Notes: generated by a model not told the origin, from the sequence alone. A stretch of DNA of 64,000 bases from UBA9676 sp963741615 (GCA_963741615.1 CAVUIU010000028.1:236047-300046); one strand, 5' to 3'; positions 17,138 through 25,665 are shown, numbered from the stretch's first letter. Translations and numbers: made by a program.

Positions 17138-18859
17138 ATGAGGCCGGTGGATCCGCGCTTGCTGCGGCACGCCGGGGCCGCCCGCGGCTACCTCGCCGTC
17201 GTCGTGGTGCTCGGCCTGATGCTGGCCGCGCTCGTGCTCGCACAGGCGGGACTGCTCGCCCGCGCGCTCGCGGGCGCCGCTCCCGGTACCGGCCCCGCGG
17301 CGCTCTGGCCGGTCCTGGCGTTCCTGCTGGTGGTGATGCTGGCCCGGGCGGCAACCACCTACGGCGGTGAGGCGGCGGCGCTGCGTACGTCGGCCAAGGT
17401 CAAGAGCCAGTTGCGCCGCCGCCTCGCGGCCCAGGTGCTCCGCCTGGGCCCGGCCTGGCTCGGCGGCCAGCGAGCCGGTGAGATCACTACCCTGGCGACC
17501 CGCGGCCTGGACGCGCTTGATCCCTATTTCGCGCGCTATCTGCCGCAGCTCGTGCTCGCCTGCCTGGTGCCGATCGCGGTGGTGGTGCGGGTGGCGCTGG
17601 CGGACTGGATCTCGGCCCTGGTCATCGTGGTGACACTGCCACTCATCCCGGTGTTCACGGTCCTGGTGGGCCTGCCCGCGCGGGCCCGCGCCCAGCGGCA
17701 GTGGCAGCTGCTGGCCCGGCTGGGCGGTCACTTCCTCGACGTGGTGGAGGGCCTGACCACCCTCAAGGTGTTCGGCCGCGCCCGGCCGCAGGCCGAGGTG
17801 ATCGGGCAGGTGACCGACCAGCACCGCGCGGCCACCATGTCCGTGCTGCGGGTCGCCTTCCTGTCCTCCCTGGTGCTCGAGCTCACGGCCGCGCTGGCCA
17901 CCGCCCTGGTCGCGGTCGAGGTGGGCCTGCGCCTGCTCGGCGGGCACATCGGCTACCAGGCGGCACTGCTCGTCCTGCTGCTGACGCCGGAGGCGTTCCT
18001 GCCGCTGCGCGCGGTGGCCACCCACTTCCATGCCAGCATGGAAGGCGTGGCCGCGGCCGGCCGCGTCTGCGACCTGCTGGAGGTCCGGCCTCCCCAGGCC
18101 CGGGCCGCGTCAGGGTCCGGCGCATCCGCTGAGATCGACCTCCGTCATGAGGCGATCGTGCTGAACACGGTGTGCCTGGCTTATCCCGGCCGCGACCGCC
18201 CCGCGCTGGACGGGGTATCGATGACCATCGCGCCAGGGGAGCGGATCGCCGTCACCGGCCCGAGCGGGGCCGGCAAGAGCTCGCTGCTGGCGCTGCTGCT
18301 GCGGTTCGTCGAGCCCAGCAGTGGCCGGATCGAGGCTGGTGGCGTCCCGCTCGGCTCCATCGCGATGCCGGCCTGGCGGCGGCAGGTCGCCTGGGTTCCG
18401 CAGCATCCGGTGCTGATGTCGGGCACGGTGGCGGCGAACATCGCGCTGGGGCAGCCAACTGCCAGCCGGGACGCGATCGCCGCCGCGGCGGGACTGGCCG
18501 GCGCGGACAGGTTCATCGAGGCACTGCCGCGCGGCTATGACACCCCGCTGGGGGAGCGGGGCCTGCGGTTGTCGGCGGGGCAGCGGCAGCGGATCGCGCT
18601 CGCCCGGGCGTTCCTGCGGGACGCGCCGCTGCTGCTGCTCGACGAGCCGGCCGCCCACCTGGATCCGGTCGCCGCCGGGCAGATCCTGGGCGCGGTGGAG
18701 ACGCTCATGGCCGGGCGGACCGCGATTCTCGTGAGCCACGGCATGCGCTGGCAGGGCGGTGCCGACCGGGGGCTGACCCTGGACGGGGGCAGGGTGGTGC
18801 TCGCGGCTGGCTGCCTGCCCACAGCCACGCCACCGGCACAGGTGAGGGTGCCCGGATGA
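17138..18859 (+). CDS. cydD: Thiol reductant ABC exporter subunit CydD
   Basis: Half of the heterodimeric CydDC exporter, which moves cysteine/glutathione-type reductants (or haem) across the membrane and is required for assembly of cytochrome bd oxidase. About six transmembrane helices in residues 1-305 precede the ATPase: Walker A GPSGAGKSS, signature LSAGQRQRIALARAF, Walker B LLLLDEPAAHLD. Length of 573 residues is typical. The ATG at 17138 opens the two-gene operon. The oxidase genes cydA and cydB are not in this window. Confidence 0.92.
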   Translation: MRPVDPRLLRHAGAARGYLAVVVVLGLMLAALVLAQAGLLARALAGAAPGTGPAALWPVLAFLLVVMLARAATTYGGEAAALRTSAKVKSQLRRRLAAQVLRLGPAWLGGQRAGEITTLATRGLDALDPYFARYLPQLVLACLVPIAVVVRVALADWISALVIVVTLPLIPVFTVLVGLPARARAQRQWQLLARLGGHFLDVVEGLTTLKVFGRARPQAEVIGQVTDQHRAATMSVLRVAFLSSLVLELTAALATALVAVEVGLRLLGGHIGYQAALLVLLLTPEAFLPLRAVATHFHASMEGVAAAGRVCDLLEVRPPQARAASGSGASAEIDLRHEAIVLNTVCLAYPGRDRPALDGVSMTIAPGERIAVTGPSGAGKSSLLALLLRFVEPSSGRIEAGGVPLGSIAMPAWRRQVAWVPQHPVLMSGTVAANIALGQPTASRDAIAAAAGLAGADRFIEALPRGYDTPLGERGLRLSAGQRQRIALARAFLRDAPLLLLDEPAAHLDPVAAGQILGAVETLMAGRTAILVSHGMRWQGGADRGLTLDGGRVVLAAGCLPTATPPAQVRVPG

Positions 18860-20640
18860 GCGGCGCTGGAACGGGCGGCTCCGGACCGGGTGGCGCGCGC
18901 GGTGCGCATCCGCTGTGGCGGCTGCTGCCGCTGGCGCGGCCGGCCCGGGGCCGCCTGGCGCTGGCGGTGCTGGCGGGCGCCGCGGCCACCGGCTGCGGAG
19001 TCGCCCTGCTGGGTGTCTCCGGGTTCCTGCTGGCCCGGGCATCGCAGCATCCGCCGATCGTGGCGATCTCCGCCGCCGTGGTCGCGGTGCGCGCCCTCAG
19101 CGTGGGGCGCGGAGTCTTCCGCTATGCGGAACGGCTTGCCTCCCACGACGTCGCATTCCGCGTCCTGGCCGGCCTGCGGGTGCGGGTGTACCGGCGGCTG
19201 GAACGGCTCGCCCCGGCGGGGCTGCGCGCATTCCGATCCGGGGATCTGCTCGCCCGGCTGGTCAGTGATGTGGATGCCACCCAGGAGCTGTTCCTGCGCG
19301 GGGTGGGCCCGCCGCTCGCCGCCGCGCTGGTCGGCGCCGGCGCCGTGGTCGCCGTCTGGCTGCTGCTGGGCGCACCTGCCGGGGCCGTGCTCGCGGCCGG
19401 GATGGTGGCCGGGGGACTGCTGGTGCCCTGGCTTGCCTCCGCCCGTGCCCGCCGGGCCGGGCAGCGCACAGCCGCCGCCCGCGGCGGGTTCAGCGCCAGC
19501 CTGACCGACCTGCTGGCAGGGGCGGCCGATCTGCACGCGTTCGGCGCCTGCGACGAAGCTCTGGCAAGCCTGTCGGACGTCGACCGCGAGATGACCGCGC
19601 TGGCCCGCAGGTCCGGCTCGGGGGAGGGCCTGGGTGCCGGCCTGGGGTCCGCCGTGGCGGGCATCACCGTCTGGATCGTGCTGCTGGCCGGGGTGGCCGC
19701 CGTGGCGGCCGGGCCGCTCAGCCGCGTGCCGCTCGCCGCCGCGGTGCTGACCGCGCTGGCCGCATTCGAGGCGGTCGCCCCGCTGCCCGGTGCCGCCATT
19801 TCGCTCGGCCAGGCCGGGGCGGCCGCCGGGCGGGTGGTGGCGGTCCTCGACACACCCGAACCTGTGACCGATCCGCCGGACCCGCTGCCGCCGCCCACCG
19901 GCCCGCTGACGGCGGTACTGCGGAACGTGCGGGTGCGCTACCACCCTGCCGAACCCTTCGCTCTTGACGGGGTCGACCTCGACCTGCGGACGGGTCGTCG
20001 GGTGGCCCTGGTCGGACCCAGCGGTGCCGGCAAGTCCACCGTGGCCGGGCTGCTGCTGCGGTTCTGTGAGCTTTCCGCCGGCAGCGCCACGCTGTGCGGT
20101 GCCGACCTCGCCCGCTACCGCGCCGACGACGTCCGCACCGTGATCGGCGGCTGCCCGCAGGACCCGCACATCTTCGACGCCACCATCCGGGAGAACATTC
20201 AGCTGGCCCGGCCGGGGGCGAGCGAGCCGGAGCTGGCGGCAGCGGCCACCGCGGCGAGGCTGCTGCCCTGGATCCAGACACTCCCGGAGGGCTGGGATAC
20301 ACCGGTTGGTGCTCACGGGGCGGCCGTGTCCGGCGGCGAGCGGCAGCGGATCGCGCTGGCCCGGGCGCTGCTCGCCGATCCGGCGCTGCTGATACTCGAC
20401 GAGCCGACGGCGCATCTGGAACCGGCGACGTCACGGGCGCTGACCGCGGACCTGCTTGCGGTCACCCGGGGCCGGGCCACCTTGCTCATCACCCATGACC
20501 TGGACGGACTGGAAGAGGTGGACGAGATCGTGGTGCTCGACGCGGGCCGGGTGAGCCAGCGCGGCACGCACCGCCAGTTGCTGGCGACCGACGGGCTCTA
20601 CCGCCAGATGTGGCTTGCCAGCCACCGGACGGCAGCCTGA
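18856..20640 (+). CDS. cydC: Thiol reductant ABC exporter subunit CydC
   Basis: Partner of CydD; its ATG overlaps the cydD stop by four bases (ATGA). The membrane domain (residues about 30-320) has the usual short periplasmic loops and the RALSVGRGVFRYAERL stretch typical of CydC. The ATPase has Walker A GPSGAGKST, signature VSGGERQRIALARAL and Walker B LLILDEPTAHLE, and ends with GTHRQLLATDGLYRQMW. Its ATPase sites should form between the two subunits. The gene ends 67 bp before a convergent flavoprotein gene. Confidence 0.93.
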   Translation: MSGAGTGGSGPGGARGAHPLWRLLPLARPARGRLALAVLAGAAATGCGVALLGVSGFLLARASQHPPIVAISAAVVAVRALSVGRGVFRYAERLASHDVAFRVLAGLRVRVYRRLERLAPAGLRAFRSGDLLARLVSDVDATQELFLRGVGPPLAAALVGAGAVVAVWLLLGAPAGAVLAAGMVAGGLLVPWLASARARRAGQRTAAARGGFSASLTDLLAGAADLHAFGACDEALASLSDVDREMTALARRSGSGEGLGAGLGSAVAGITVWIVLLAGVAAVAAGPLSRVPLAAAVLTALAAFEAVAPLPGAAISLGQAGAAAGRVVAVLDTPEPVTDPPDPLPPPTGPLTAVLRNVRVRYHPAEPFALDGVDLDLRTGRRVALVGPSGAGKSTVAGLLLRFCELSAGSATLCGADLARYRADDVRTVIGGCPQDPHIFDATIRENIQLARPGASEPELAAAATAARLLPWIQTLPEGWDTPVGAHGAAVSGGERQRIALARALLADPALLILDEPTAHLEPATSRALTADLLAVTRGRATLLITHDLDGLEEVDEIVVLDAGRVSQRGTHRQLLATDGLYRQMWLASHRTAA

Positions 20641-20707
20641 CCCGGCGGCGCAGCGCCGTGTTTGTGAGTCGGCGGCTGGACGCTGGCCGGCCGCATTGCC
20701 GGGCCTG

Positions 20708-21127
20708 TCAGCCGTCCGCCTTGGCCAGCCGGAAGCCGTCCACGATATCGGCCTCGATGGCGATGATCTCGTCGGGTAGCCCGCTCGCCCACGGCCGCAG
20801 GACCTGCCGGTAGCGGGCGTTCTCGCCGTTGTCGGGCAGGCGCCGGGCCCGGCCGACCACGATCACGCTCCAGCCAATATGATCATCCGGGTCGATCACG
20901 TCAGCCTCGTAGGCGACGACAGTCGCGCCGTTCGGGCCGTCGATCGCGGCGATAGCCGCGCCGAGATGGGCGCGGATGACGATCTGACCCTCCTCGACCA
21001 GATGGCAGACCGGCCGGATGGCGGGCAGCGCGAGGTGGGTGAAGACAACCCTGCCGATGGGGATACTGCCCAGCAGCCGCAGGGATTCATCCCTGGACAG
21101 TGGCTCCATGCTGCGACCCTCTGCCAT
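20708..21127 (-). CDS. Pyridoxamine 5'-phosphate oxidase-like split-barrel protein
   Basis: A 139-residue single-domain flavin/F420-binding split barrel of the kind seen in nitroimidazole-reductase-like proteins (SRDESLRLLGSIPIGRVVFTH at the N-terminus, ALPAIRPVCHLVE, and WSVIVVGRARRL in the C-terminal half). The cofactor could be FMN or F420. AGGAGGAG precedes the ATG at 21127. A perfect DosR-type palindrome lies 83-96 bp upstream, in the region shared with the divergent XRE/split-barrel gene; related small flavoproteins occur in the OsdR/DosR regulons. A redox role under hypoxia is inferred. Confidence 0.85.
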   Translation of the reverse strand: MAEGRSMEPLSRDESLRLLGSIPIGRVVFTHLALPAIRPVCHLVEEGQIVIRAHLGAAIAAIDGPNGATVVAYEADVIDPDDHIGWSVIVVGRARRLPDNGENARYRQVLRPWASGLPDEIIAIEADIVDGFRLAKADG

Positions 21128-21209
21128 TCGCGCTCCTCCTGGCCGCAGGTGATCGCAGCCCGCTTTTCCCAAGTGATCAACCCTGGTCGCGTGCGTCACG
21201 GAAAGGCTA

Positions 21210-21223
21210 GGGACGAAAGTCCC
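21210..21223. promoter_or_regulatory. DosR/DevR box, perfect arms
   Basis: GGGACGAAAGTCCC matches the core of the published DosR consensus TTSGGGACTWWAGTCCCSAA at all ten arm positions. It lies in the divergent region between two split-barrel flavoprotein genes, 83 bp from the minus-strand start and 206 bp from the plus-strand start, so it most likely drives the minus-strand gene. Confidence 0.75.
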
Positions 21224-21428
21224 GCACCGCCCAGGCGCCGGGCACCGAAAAGCATCGGCCGTCCCGCTGTGGCCCCTGTCCCGGCGCGGCGGGCTGACGA
21301 TGATGACGGAGGCAGCTGCCCGGGCATACAGACGCCGCCGGGGGCCGCGGAGCACCATGGAGCGGAGCACCATGGAGTCGGGCATCACCCGTGCCTCCGA
21401 GGACTGATGGAAAGGAGCGGTGGGTTCG

Positions 21429-22118
21429 ATGGAAGCCGGCACCCGCCCCGGCGGCACCGATCTGGGCCGGCGGATACGAGAGCACCGGCAGCACGCCGGG
21501 CTGACCCCGGAGGAGGTGGCGGCGCGCGCTGGCATGGCTGTCAGCTACCTCTCCTATCTCGAAACCAATCCCGACGCCTCACCAACCCCGGCCACCATGA
21601 CCCGGCTGGCGGCGGCGCTCGGGACGAGCACCCGCGATCTCGCCGGCGCCGGGCTCGACCTTCCCCCCGGTCAGGCGGAGCCAGCGACCCGGCCGGCGCT
21701 GGAGGTGCTGAGCGCCGAGGAATGCCGCGCCTACCTCGGCACGCGGGGGATCGGGCGTTTCGTGTTCATGGACGTGAGGGGACCGGTGGCGGTTCCGGTG
21801 AACTACAAGATGCTCGGCGATGACGTGGTATTCCGAACGCACGCCTGGACTTCCCTTGCCGCCCGCGCAGCTCAACGACGGGTGTCCATCGAGGTGGATC
21901 ACATCGACGAAGCCCTGGGTGAAGGGTGGAGTGTACTGGTCAGCGGCCGGGCGCACCGGGTGACCGAGGCCAGGGAGCTGGAGCAGGTCGAGGCGCTCGG
22001 TATCCGCCCGTGGGCGGCCGGCGAGCGGGAGACCTACATCCGTATCGTCCCCACCACCATCACCGGCCGTCGGCTTCGCGCGGCCGGTGTTGAGGGCCCG
22101 GCCTCGCCTGGCCGGTGA
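21429..22118 (+). CDS. XRE HTH fused to pyridoxamine oxidase-like split barrel
   Basis: A 229-residue two-domain protein. Residues about 15-75 are an XRE helix-turn-helix (RRIREHRQHAGLTPEEVAAR, then AVSYLSYLETN). Residues about 95-220 are a flavin/F420 split barrel (GRFVFMDVRGPVAVPVNY, GEGWSVLVSGRAHRV). The combination suggests a redox- or flavin-responsive transcription factor. The ATG at 21429 has AAAGGAG 11 bases upstream; an in-frame GTG at 21420 is too close to it. The last codons run into a GC-rich tandem repeat (22082-22218). The divergent flavoprotein gene could be a target. Confidence 0.85.
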   Translation: MEAGTRPGGTDLGRRIREHRQHAGLTPEEVAARAGMAVSYLSYLETNPDASPTPATMTRLAAALGTSTRDLAGAGLDLPPGQAEPATRPALEVLSAEECRAYLGTRGIGRFVFMDVRGPVAVPVNYKMLGDDVVFRTHAWTSLAARAAQRRVSIEVDHIDEALGEGWSVLVSGRAHRVTEARELEQVEALGIRPWAAGERETYIRIVPTTITGRRLRAAGVEGPASPGR

Positions 22119-22218
22119 GGGCCCCGGCACCGCCTGGCCGGTGTCCAGGGCCCCGGCCCTGCCTGGCCGGTGTTGAGGGCCCGGCCCCGCCTGGCCGGTG
22201 TTTGAGGTCCCCGGCGCC
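22082..22218. repeat. GC-rich tandem repeat of about 28 bp, five copies
   Basis: Units begin with GGCCGGTG at 22082, 22110, 22136, 22165 and 22193 and are 26-29 bp long. The first unit encodes the C-terminus of the XRE/split-barrel protein (EGPASPGR) and includes its stop in the second unit; the remaining copies are downstream of the stop. Confidence 0.75.
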
Positions 22219-22248
22219 GCGGCCGCGTCCCATCTTCCAGACCGGGGA

Positions 22249-22262
22249 TGGACCAAGGTCCC
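22249..22262. promoter_or_regulatory. DosR/DevR box upstream of cNMP-binding gene
   Basis: TGGACCAAGGTCCC matches nine of ten arm positions of GGGAC-N4-GTCCC. It ends 101 bp before the ATG at 22363, a distance similar to other boxes in the island. Confidence 0.55.
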
Positions 22263-22362
22263 AGCCGGAGATGGCCTCTGCCTTTAGCCGCCCGGGTCGG
22301 CCCCCGGCACACTGGACAGGGGCAACCTGAACGTCAGCCGTCGTTACCTGGGAGGTGGCGAC

Positions 22363-22839
22363 ATGACCGAAGTCGCGGCGCCGGCGCTGGCCGGCCATCA
22401 GCTCCTGCGTGGCATGCACCCTCAGCACCTGGCCCGCCTGGCGGAAGTGACCTCTCTGGTCACCGTCCCCGCCGGGCACCGGCTGTGTGAAGCCGGCGGC
22501 GTGGCACGGTCCTTCTGGCTGATCCGGGCGGGCCAGGTCGCGCTCGACCTGCGGGCGCCGGGTGAGGGCCGGGTGGTCGTCGAAACCATCGGGCGCGGCG
22601 AGATGGTCGGCGTGTCCTGGTTCTTCCCTCCGTTCCAATGGCAGTTCGGGGCCGTCGCCGTCCAGCCGGCCGAGCTTTTCGAACTCGACGCCGCGGCCGT
22701 GCGCCTGCGCTGCGAAACCGATCCCGACTTCGGTTACGAGTTCACCCGACGGATGATCGTGGTCGTGGCCAGGCGCCTGCAGGCGACGAGGATTCGCTTG
22801 CTGGATGAGCTCAACGGCCGCGATCCGCGGGGCCGGTGA
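22363..22839 (+). CDS. Cyclic nucleotide-binding (cNMP) domain protein without HTH
   Basis: A 158-residue protein made only of a CRP-type cNMP-binding beta roll plus the dimer helix: LAEVTSLVTVPAGHRLCEAGG, FWLIRAGQVALDL, and ETIGRGEMVGVSWFFPP where the phosphate cassette would be. The usual R-S/T-A phosphate-binding motif is replaced, so cyclic nucleotide binding is doubtful. There is no C-terminal DNA-binding domain; the chain stops after the long helix (RRLQATRIRLLDEL). Small proteins of this type are found in actinobacterial hypoxia islands. GGGAGG precedes the ATG, and a DosR-type box is 101 bp upstream. Confidence 0.85.
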   Translation: MTEVAAPALAGHQLLRGMHPQHLARLAEVTSLVTVPAGHRLCEAGGVARSFWLIRAGQVALDLRAPGEGRVVVETIGRGEMVGVSWFFPPFQWQFGAVAVQPAELFELDAAAVRLRCETDPDFGYEFTRRMIVVVARRLQATRIRLLDELNGRDPRGR

Positions 22840-22878
22840 TCAGAGATTCACCGACGGGATCAGAGATTCACCGACGGG
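22839..22878. repeat. 20-bp perfect tandem duplication at two gene ends
   Basis: The 20-mer ATCAGAGATTCACCGACGGG occurs at 22839-22858 and again at 22859-22878. The second copy encodes the last residues of the minus-strand CBS-BON gene, and the first duplicates that sequence beyond its stop, next to the cNMP gene stop. Confidence 0.85.
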
Positions 22879-23690
22879 GCAGCGAGCTTGTCCACCACCG
22901 CCAGCACCCCGTCCACCCCGGACGCCAGCTGGATGGCGACCGCGGACAGGCCGGGCCGCTCGATCTGGCCGGTCAGGGTCACCCGTCCCTCGTGAGCCGT
23001 GACCTTCACGGCGGACGGATCGATGAACAGCACATCGGCGAGCACGTCGCCGACCTCGGCGGCGATGTCCTCGTCCGGGCGCAGATAGACCTTGAGCAGG
23101 TCACGGCGGCTGATGACGCCGATCAGCTCGTCGGCGGCGTCGACCACCGGCAGCAGGGTGAGGTGCTGGTCGATCATCCGCCGCGCCGCCGCACCCAGCG
23201 GCGCGTCCGGGTGGATCGTGATGGCCGGCGATGTCATCATGTCCCCGGCGGTCCAGATTTTGGGCACGGCACCCCGGCCACGGCGCAGCCCGGCGCGCGC
23301 GCGACCTCCCGCGCGCCGCTGGCGCTTGAGCAGGTCGGCCTCGGATACCACGCCCGCCACCTTCCGCCCGCCGGTCAGCACCGGCACCGCGTTGATGTGG
23401 TGATCGCTCATCAGCCGCGCGATGGTCGTTCCCGTGGTCCGCCTGTCCGCGTGGATGACGTCGGAGGTCATCACGTCCCTGACCCGCCACCGCCCGGTAC
23501 CGGGAACGTGGCCGCGCCGCCGCGCCAGGCCCCGCTCGCCCACGGCGCCCTGGCGGCGCGCCGATTCCTGCTCGACTGAGTCCAGCGCGGTCGCCACATC
23601 CGACGGCGTGGCCTCACCCTTCAGTGTCTGGTAATAGGCGGCGCCCAGATGCCTGAGCATGGCATCGAAATGATCTTCCCGGCGGCTCAT
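22860..23690 (-). CDS. CBS-pair and BON domain protein
   Basis: A 276-residue cytoplasmic protein. Two CBS motifs are clear (VRDVMTSDVIHADRRTTGTT...INAVPVLTGG and AGDMMTSPAITIHPDAP...LTLLPVVDAADELIGVISRRDLL), a Bateman pair that usually binds an adenine nucleotide. A BON domain follows (DPSAVKVTAHEGRVTLTGQI). CBS proteins such as Rv2626c belong to the M. tuberculosis DosR regulon. The ATG at 23690 is preferred because GAGGAGCGACG precedes it. The upstream DosR-type box at 23797-23810 lies inside the end of the adjacent nitroreductase gene. Confidence 0.88.
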   Translation of the reverse strand: MSRREDHFDAMLRHLGAAYYQTLKGEATPSDVATALDSVEQESARRQGAVGERGLARRRGHVPGTGRWRVRDVMTSDVIHADRRTTGTTIARLMSDHHINAVPVLTGGRKVAGVVSEADLLKRQRRAGGRARAGLRRGRGAVPKIWTAGDMMTSPAITIHPDAPLGAAARRMIDQHLTLLPVVDAADELIGVISRRDLLKVYLRPDEDIAAEVGDVLADVLFIDPSAVKVTAHEGRVTLTGQIERPGLSAVAIQLASGVDGVLAVVDKLAAPSVNL

Positions 23691-23736
23691 CGTCGCTCCT
23701 CGCTCATGCATCGCAGGGGCTCAGCGGCACCCTGCC

Positions 23737-24828
23737 TCACTTCGATGACATCAGCTGGAGGTCATCTCGGGCCAGGGCCGGAGGTGGCCCCTCACCGGGA
23801 CTTTTGTCCCGCCCCAGACCAGCCGCCTGCGGCATGCTCACCGCAGGTATCACGCGCAGCACCTGGGCCACAGGACGGCGGCCCGAAGCTGGCCACTGCC
23901 GTCCGAATCCGAGCCGCAGGATCATGGCCGGATGTTCGCCGTCCAGGGATGGTTCCCCGTGCGTGGGCGCGTCCGGAAGCTCCAGCGCCGGGCTCAGCGG
24001 GGCAGCCTGCAGGCCACGGTGGGCGGCGAGCAACAGCACCCGCTGCGTTGCCTGGCCCGCCCGCAGCCAGCTTGCCCGGTCGTCGACGCCGGTCGAAATG
24101 ACCGCCAGCCGGGGACCGGCCCCGAACACCGGCTGCGGCAGCTGCCGGTTGTCCGGCCGGGGGGAGAAGTCCCGCACCGTCAGGACCCCGCCAGTGATGT
24201 GGCCGGGGACAGGGATAGGGCTCTTGGCGTGGCCCCGGCCCTGCTGACCGTTCCGCAGACCGCCGGTCCAGGCTGCGAGTTCGGCCAGGTAGCCCGGATC
24301 TGTGCGCAGGTCCGGGTCGGCCGCGGCGCTCCGGCGGAGGATCCGCAGCGCATCCATCTGGTCGAGCAACCGCAACGAGGCGCCCTCCAGCGCCGCCGCT
24401 TCCGCCATGGCCGCCAGCAGGCCGCGTGGCAGCGGCTGCCGGGCGAGCGGCCCGCGGTCGGCGTGGCGGCGGATCGCGGCGTAGAGGTCGCGTTCGGCTG
24501 GCCGCGGCCGGTAGGGCCCGGCGAGCCGAACCGAGGCGAGCAGCAGCGGGTTGCGTGCGCTGGGCAGCAGGCGTGCCACCGGCTCGCAGCCGGCCTGGGC
24601 GATGGCAAGACGGAGGTTGAACAGTGCCGAGCCGCAGGCGATATGCACTGCCCTGCCCCGGGGATCGCCACGGCGCAGGGTCCGGGCCGGATCGGCGTAG
24701 ATTTCGATGACCCGGTCGGCGAGCCGGGCGACGAACCGCCACGGCTGGCTATTGTGCATCGACGGCGCCAGGATGGCCGCCTCGATGAGTCCCTCAGCTG
24801 TCCGGCGCGTCAGCGCACCTTCCAACAT
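23737..24828 (-). CDS. Acg-type nitroreductase family protein
   Basis: A 363-residue duplicated nitroreductase fold of the Acg group (LIEAAILAPSMHNSQPWRF, the group hallmark, near residue 14; a second half with GAGPRLAVISTGVDDRASWLRAGQATQRVLLLA). In M. tuberculosis the Acg-like proteins Rv2032, Rv3127 and Rv3131 are DosR-regulated and are thought to sequester or use flavin rather than act as typical nitroreductases. Two DosR-type sites lie 81-114 bp upstream of the ATG. The last 25 residues overlap another DosR-type palindrome that should serve the CBS-BON gene. Confidence 0.88.
   Translation of the reverse strand: MLEGALTRRTAEGLIEAAILAPSMHNSQPWRFVARLADRVIEIYADPARTLRRGDPRGRAVHIACGSALFNLRLAIAQAGCEPVARLLPSARNPLLLASVRLAGPYRPRPAERDLYAAIRRHADRGPLARQPLPRGLLAAMAEAAALEGASLRLLDQMDALRILRRSAAADPDLRTDPGYLAELAAWTGGLRNGQQGRGHAKSPIPVPGHITGGVLTVRDFSPRPDNRQLPQPVFGAGPRLAVISTGVDDRASWLRAGQATQRVLLLAAHRGLQAAPLSPALELPDAPTHGEPSLDGEHPAMILRLGFGRQWPASGRRPVAQVLRVIPAVSMPQAAGLGRDKSPGEGPPPALARDDLQLMSSK
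23797..23810. promoter_or_regulatory. DosR/DevR box, perfect arms, inside coding sequence
   Basis: GGGACTTTTGTCCC matches the core consensus at all ten arm positions. It is within the 3' end of the nitroreductase gene and 107 bp upstream of the CBS-BON start at 23690, so it probably gives that gene its own promoter. Confidence 0.7.
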
Positions 24829-24908
24829 CTCGACACCCTTCGCGCACCGTCCCGGGGGAGTTACCCGGGCCAGGGCACCAGCGTCGCCGAAGGGCGCTCA
24901 CCCCGGCA

Positions 24909-24942
24909 GGGGCTTTGGTCCCTGGCCCCCATCATTGGTCCC
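24909..24942. promoter_or_regulatory. Paired DosR/DevR boxes between nitroreductase and HAD remnant
   Basis: The first site, 24909-24922 (GGGGCTTTGGTCCC), matches nine of ten arm positions. The second, 24929-24942, keeps a perfect GTCCC half. Their starts are 20 bp apart, about two helical turns, as in known tandem DevR sites. They lie 81-114 bp upstream of the nitroreductase start and 43-76 bp upstream of the decayed HAD gene on the other strand. Confidence 0.6.
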
Positions 24943-24984
24943 GGATCCAGCGGTACTGGGCTTTGCGCCATCCGTCGGCTGGGG

Positions 24985-25665
24985 ATGTGCTCGGTTCCCT
25001 GACCGGACGCTTGCGTGCCTGTTCGACCTCGATGGCGTGCTGACCGCGACCGCCCATCTGCACGCGTCGGCGTGGAAGACCATGTTCGACGGCTACCTGA
25101 GGCTACGGGCGCGGCGGACGGGCGCCCCGTTCGTGCCGTTCGACGTCCACGCGGACTATGACACGTAGGTGGACGGGAAGCCGCGGGCGGACGGCACCGC
25201 TTCCTTCCTCGCCCCACGCGGGATCACGCTCCCGGCCGGCCGCGACGACGACCCCCCGGCGTGGGAACCGTTCATGGGCTGGGCAACGAGAAGAACCAGG
25301 TGGTGCTCCAGGCGATCGCCGATACGGGGGTGCACCTCATCCCCGGCTCGCTGCGCTATCTCGAAGCGTCACGGACGCCGGTCTTGCCCGGGCGGTCGTG
25401 TCAGCCAGCGTCAACTGCCGGCCGGTGCTGGCCGCGGCGGGCATCGAGACCATGATGGACGTGGTCGTGGACGGGCTGGTGGCGGCGCGGGAGCAGCTGC
25501 CCGGCAAGCCGGCTCCCGATACCTACCTCGGGTGGCGGCCGGCCGGGCCGGTCATTTCGGCTGGGTGGTCGGGGTGGACCGGGGCGGGGAGGCTGCCGCG
25601 GTGCGGGCGGAGGGAGCCGATGTCGTGGTGACCAACCTGACGACCTGCTCGACTCGCCATGACCG
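24985..25665 (+). pseudogene. Decayed HAD-family beta-phosphoglucomutase-like hydrolase
   Basis: The family's sequence is readable only by changing frame. The catalytic LFDLDGVLTATAHLHASAWK is at about 25019, followed by DGYLRLRARRTGAPFVPFD. An in-frame TAG at 25166 interrupts before VDGKPRADGTASFLAPRGI. A shift near 25260 leads to GLGNEKNQVVLQAIADTG, another near 25370 to LARAVVSASVNCRPVLAAAG and AAREQLPGKPAPDTYL, then about 25-30 residues are missing and a third shift gives FGWVVGVDRGGEAAAVRAEG. Near the start, ATG at 24985 needs a 2-base correction to join the frame. Intact members are about 240 residues. The paired DosR-type boxes upstream remain. Confidence 0.85.

Noticed and set aside
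16511..18031. Long minus-strand frame covering the repeats and part of cydD
   Set aside because: Only its last 61 codons are a known protein (DUF1918). The rest is antisense to cydD or repeat-derived low complexity.
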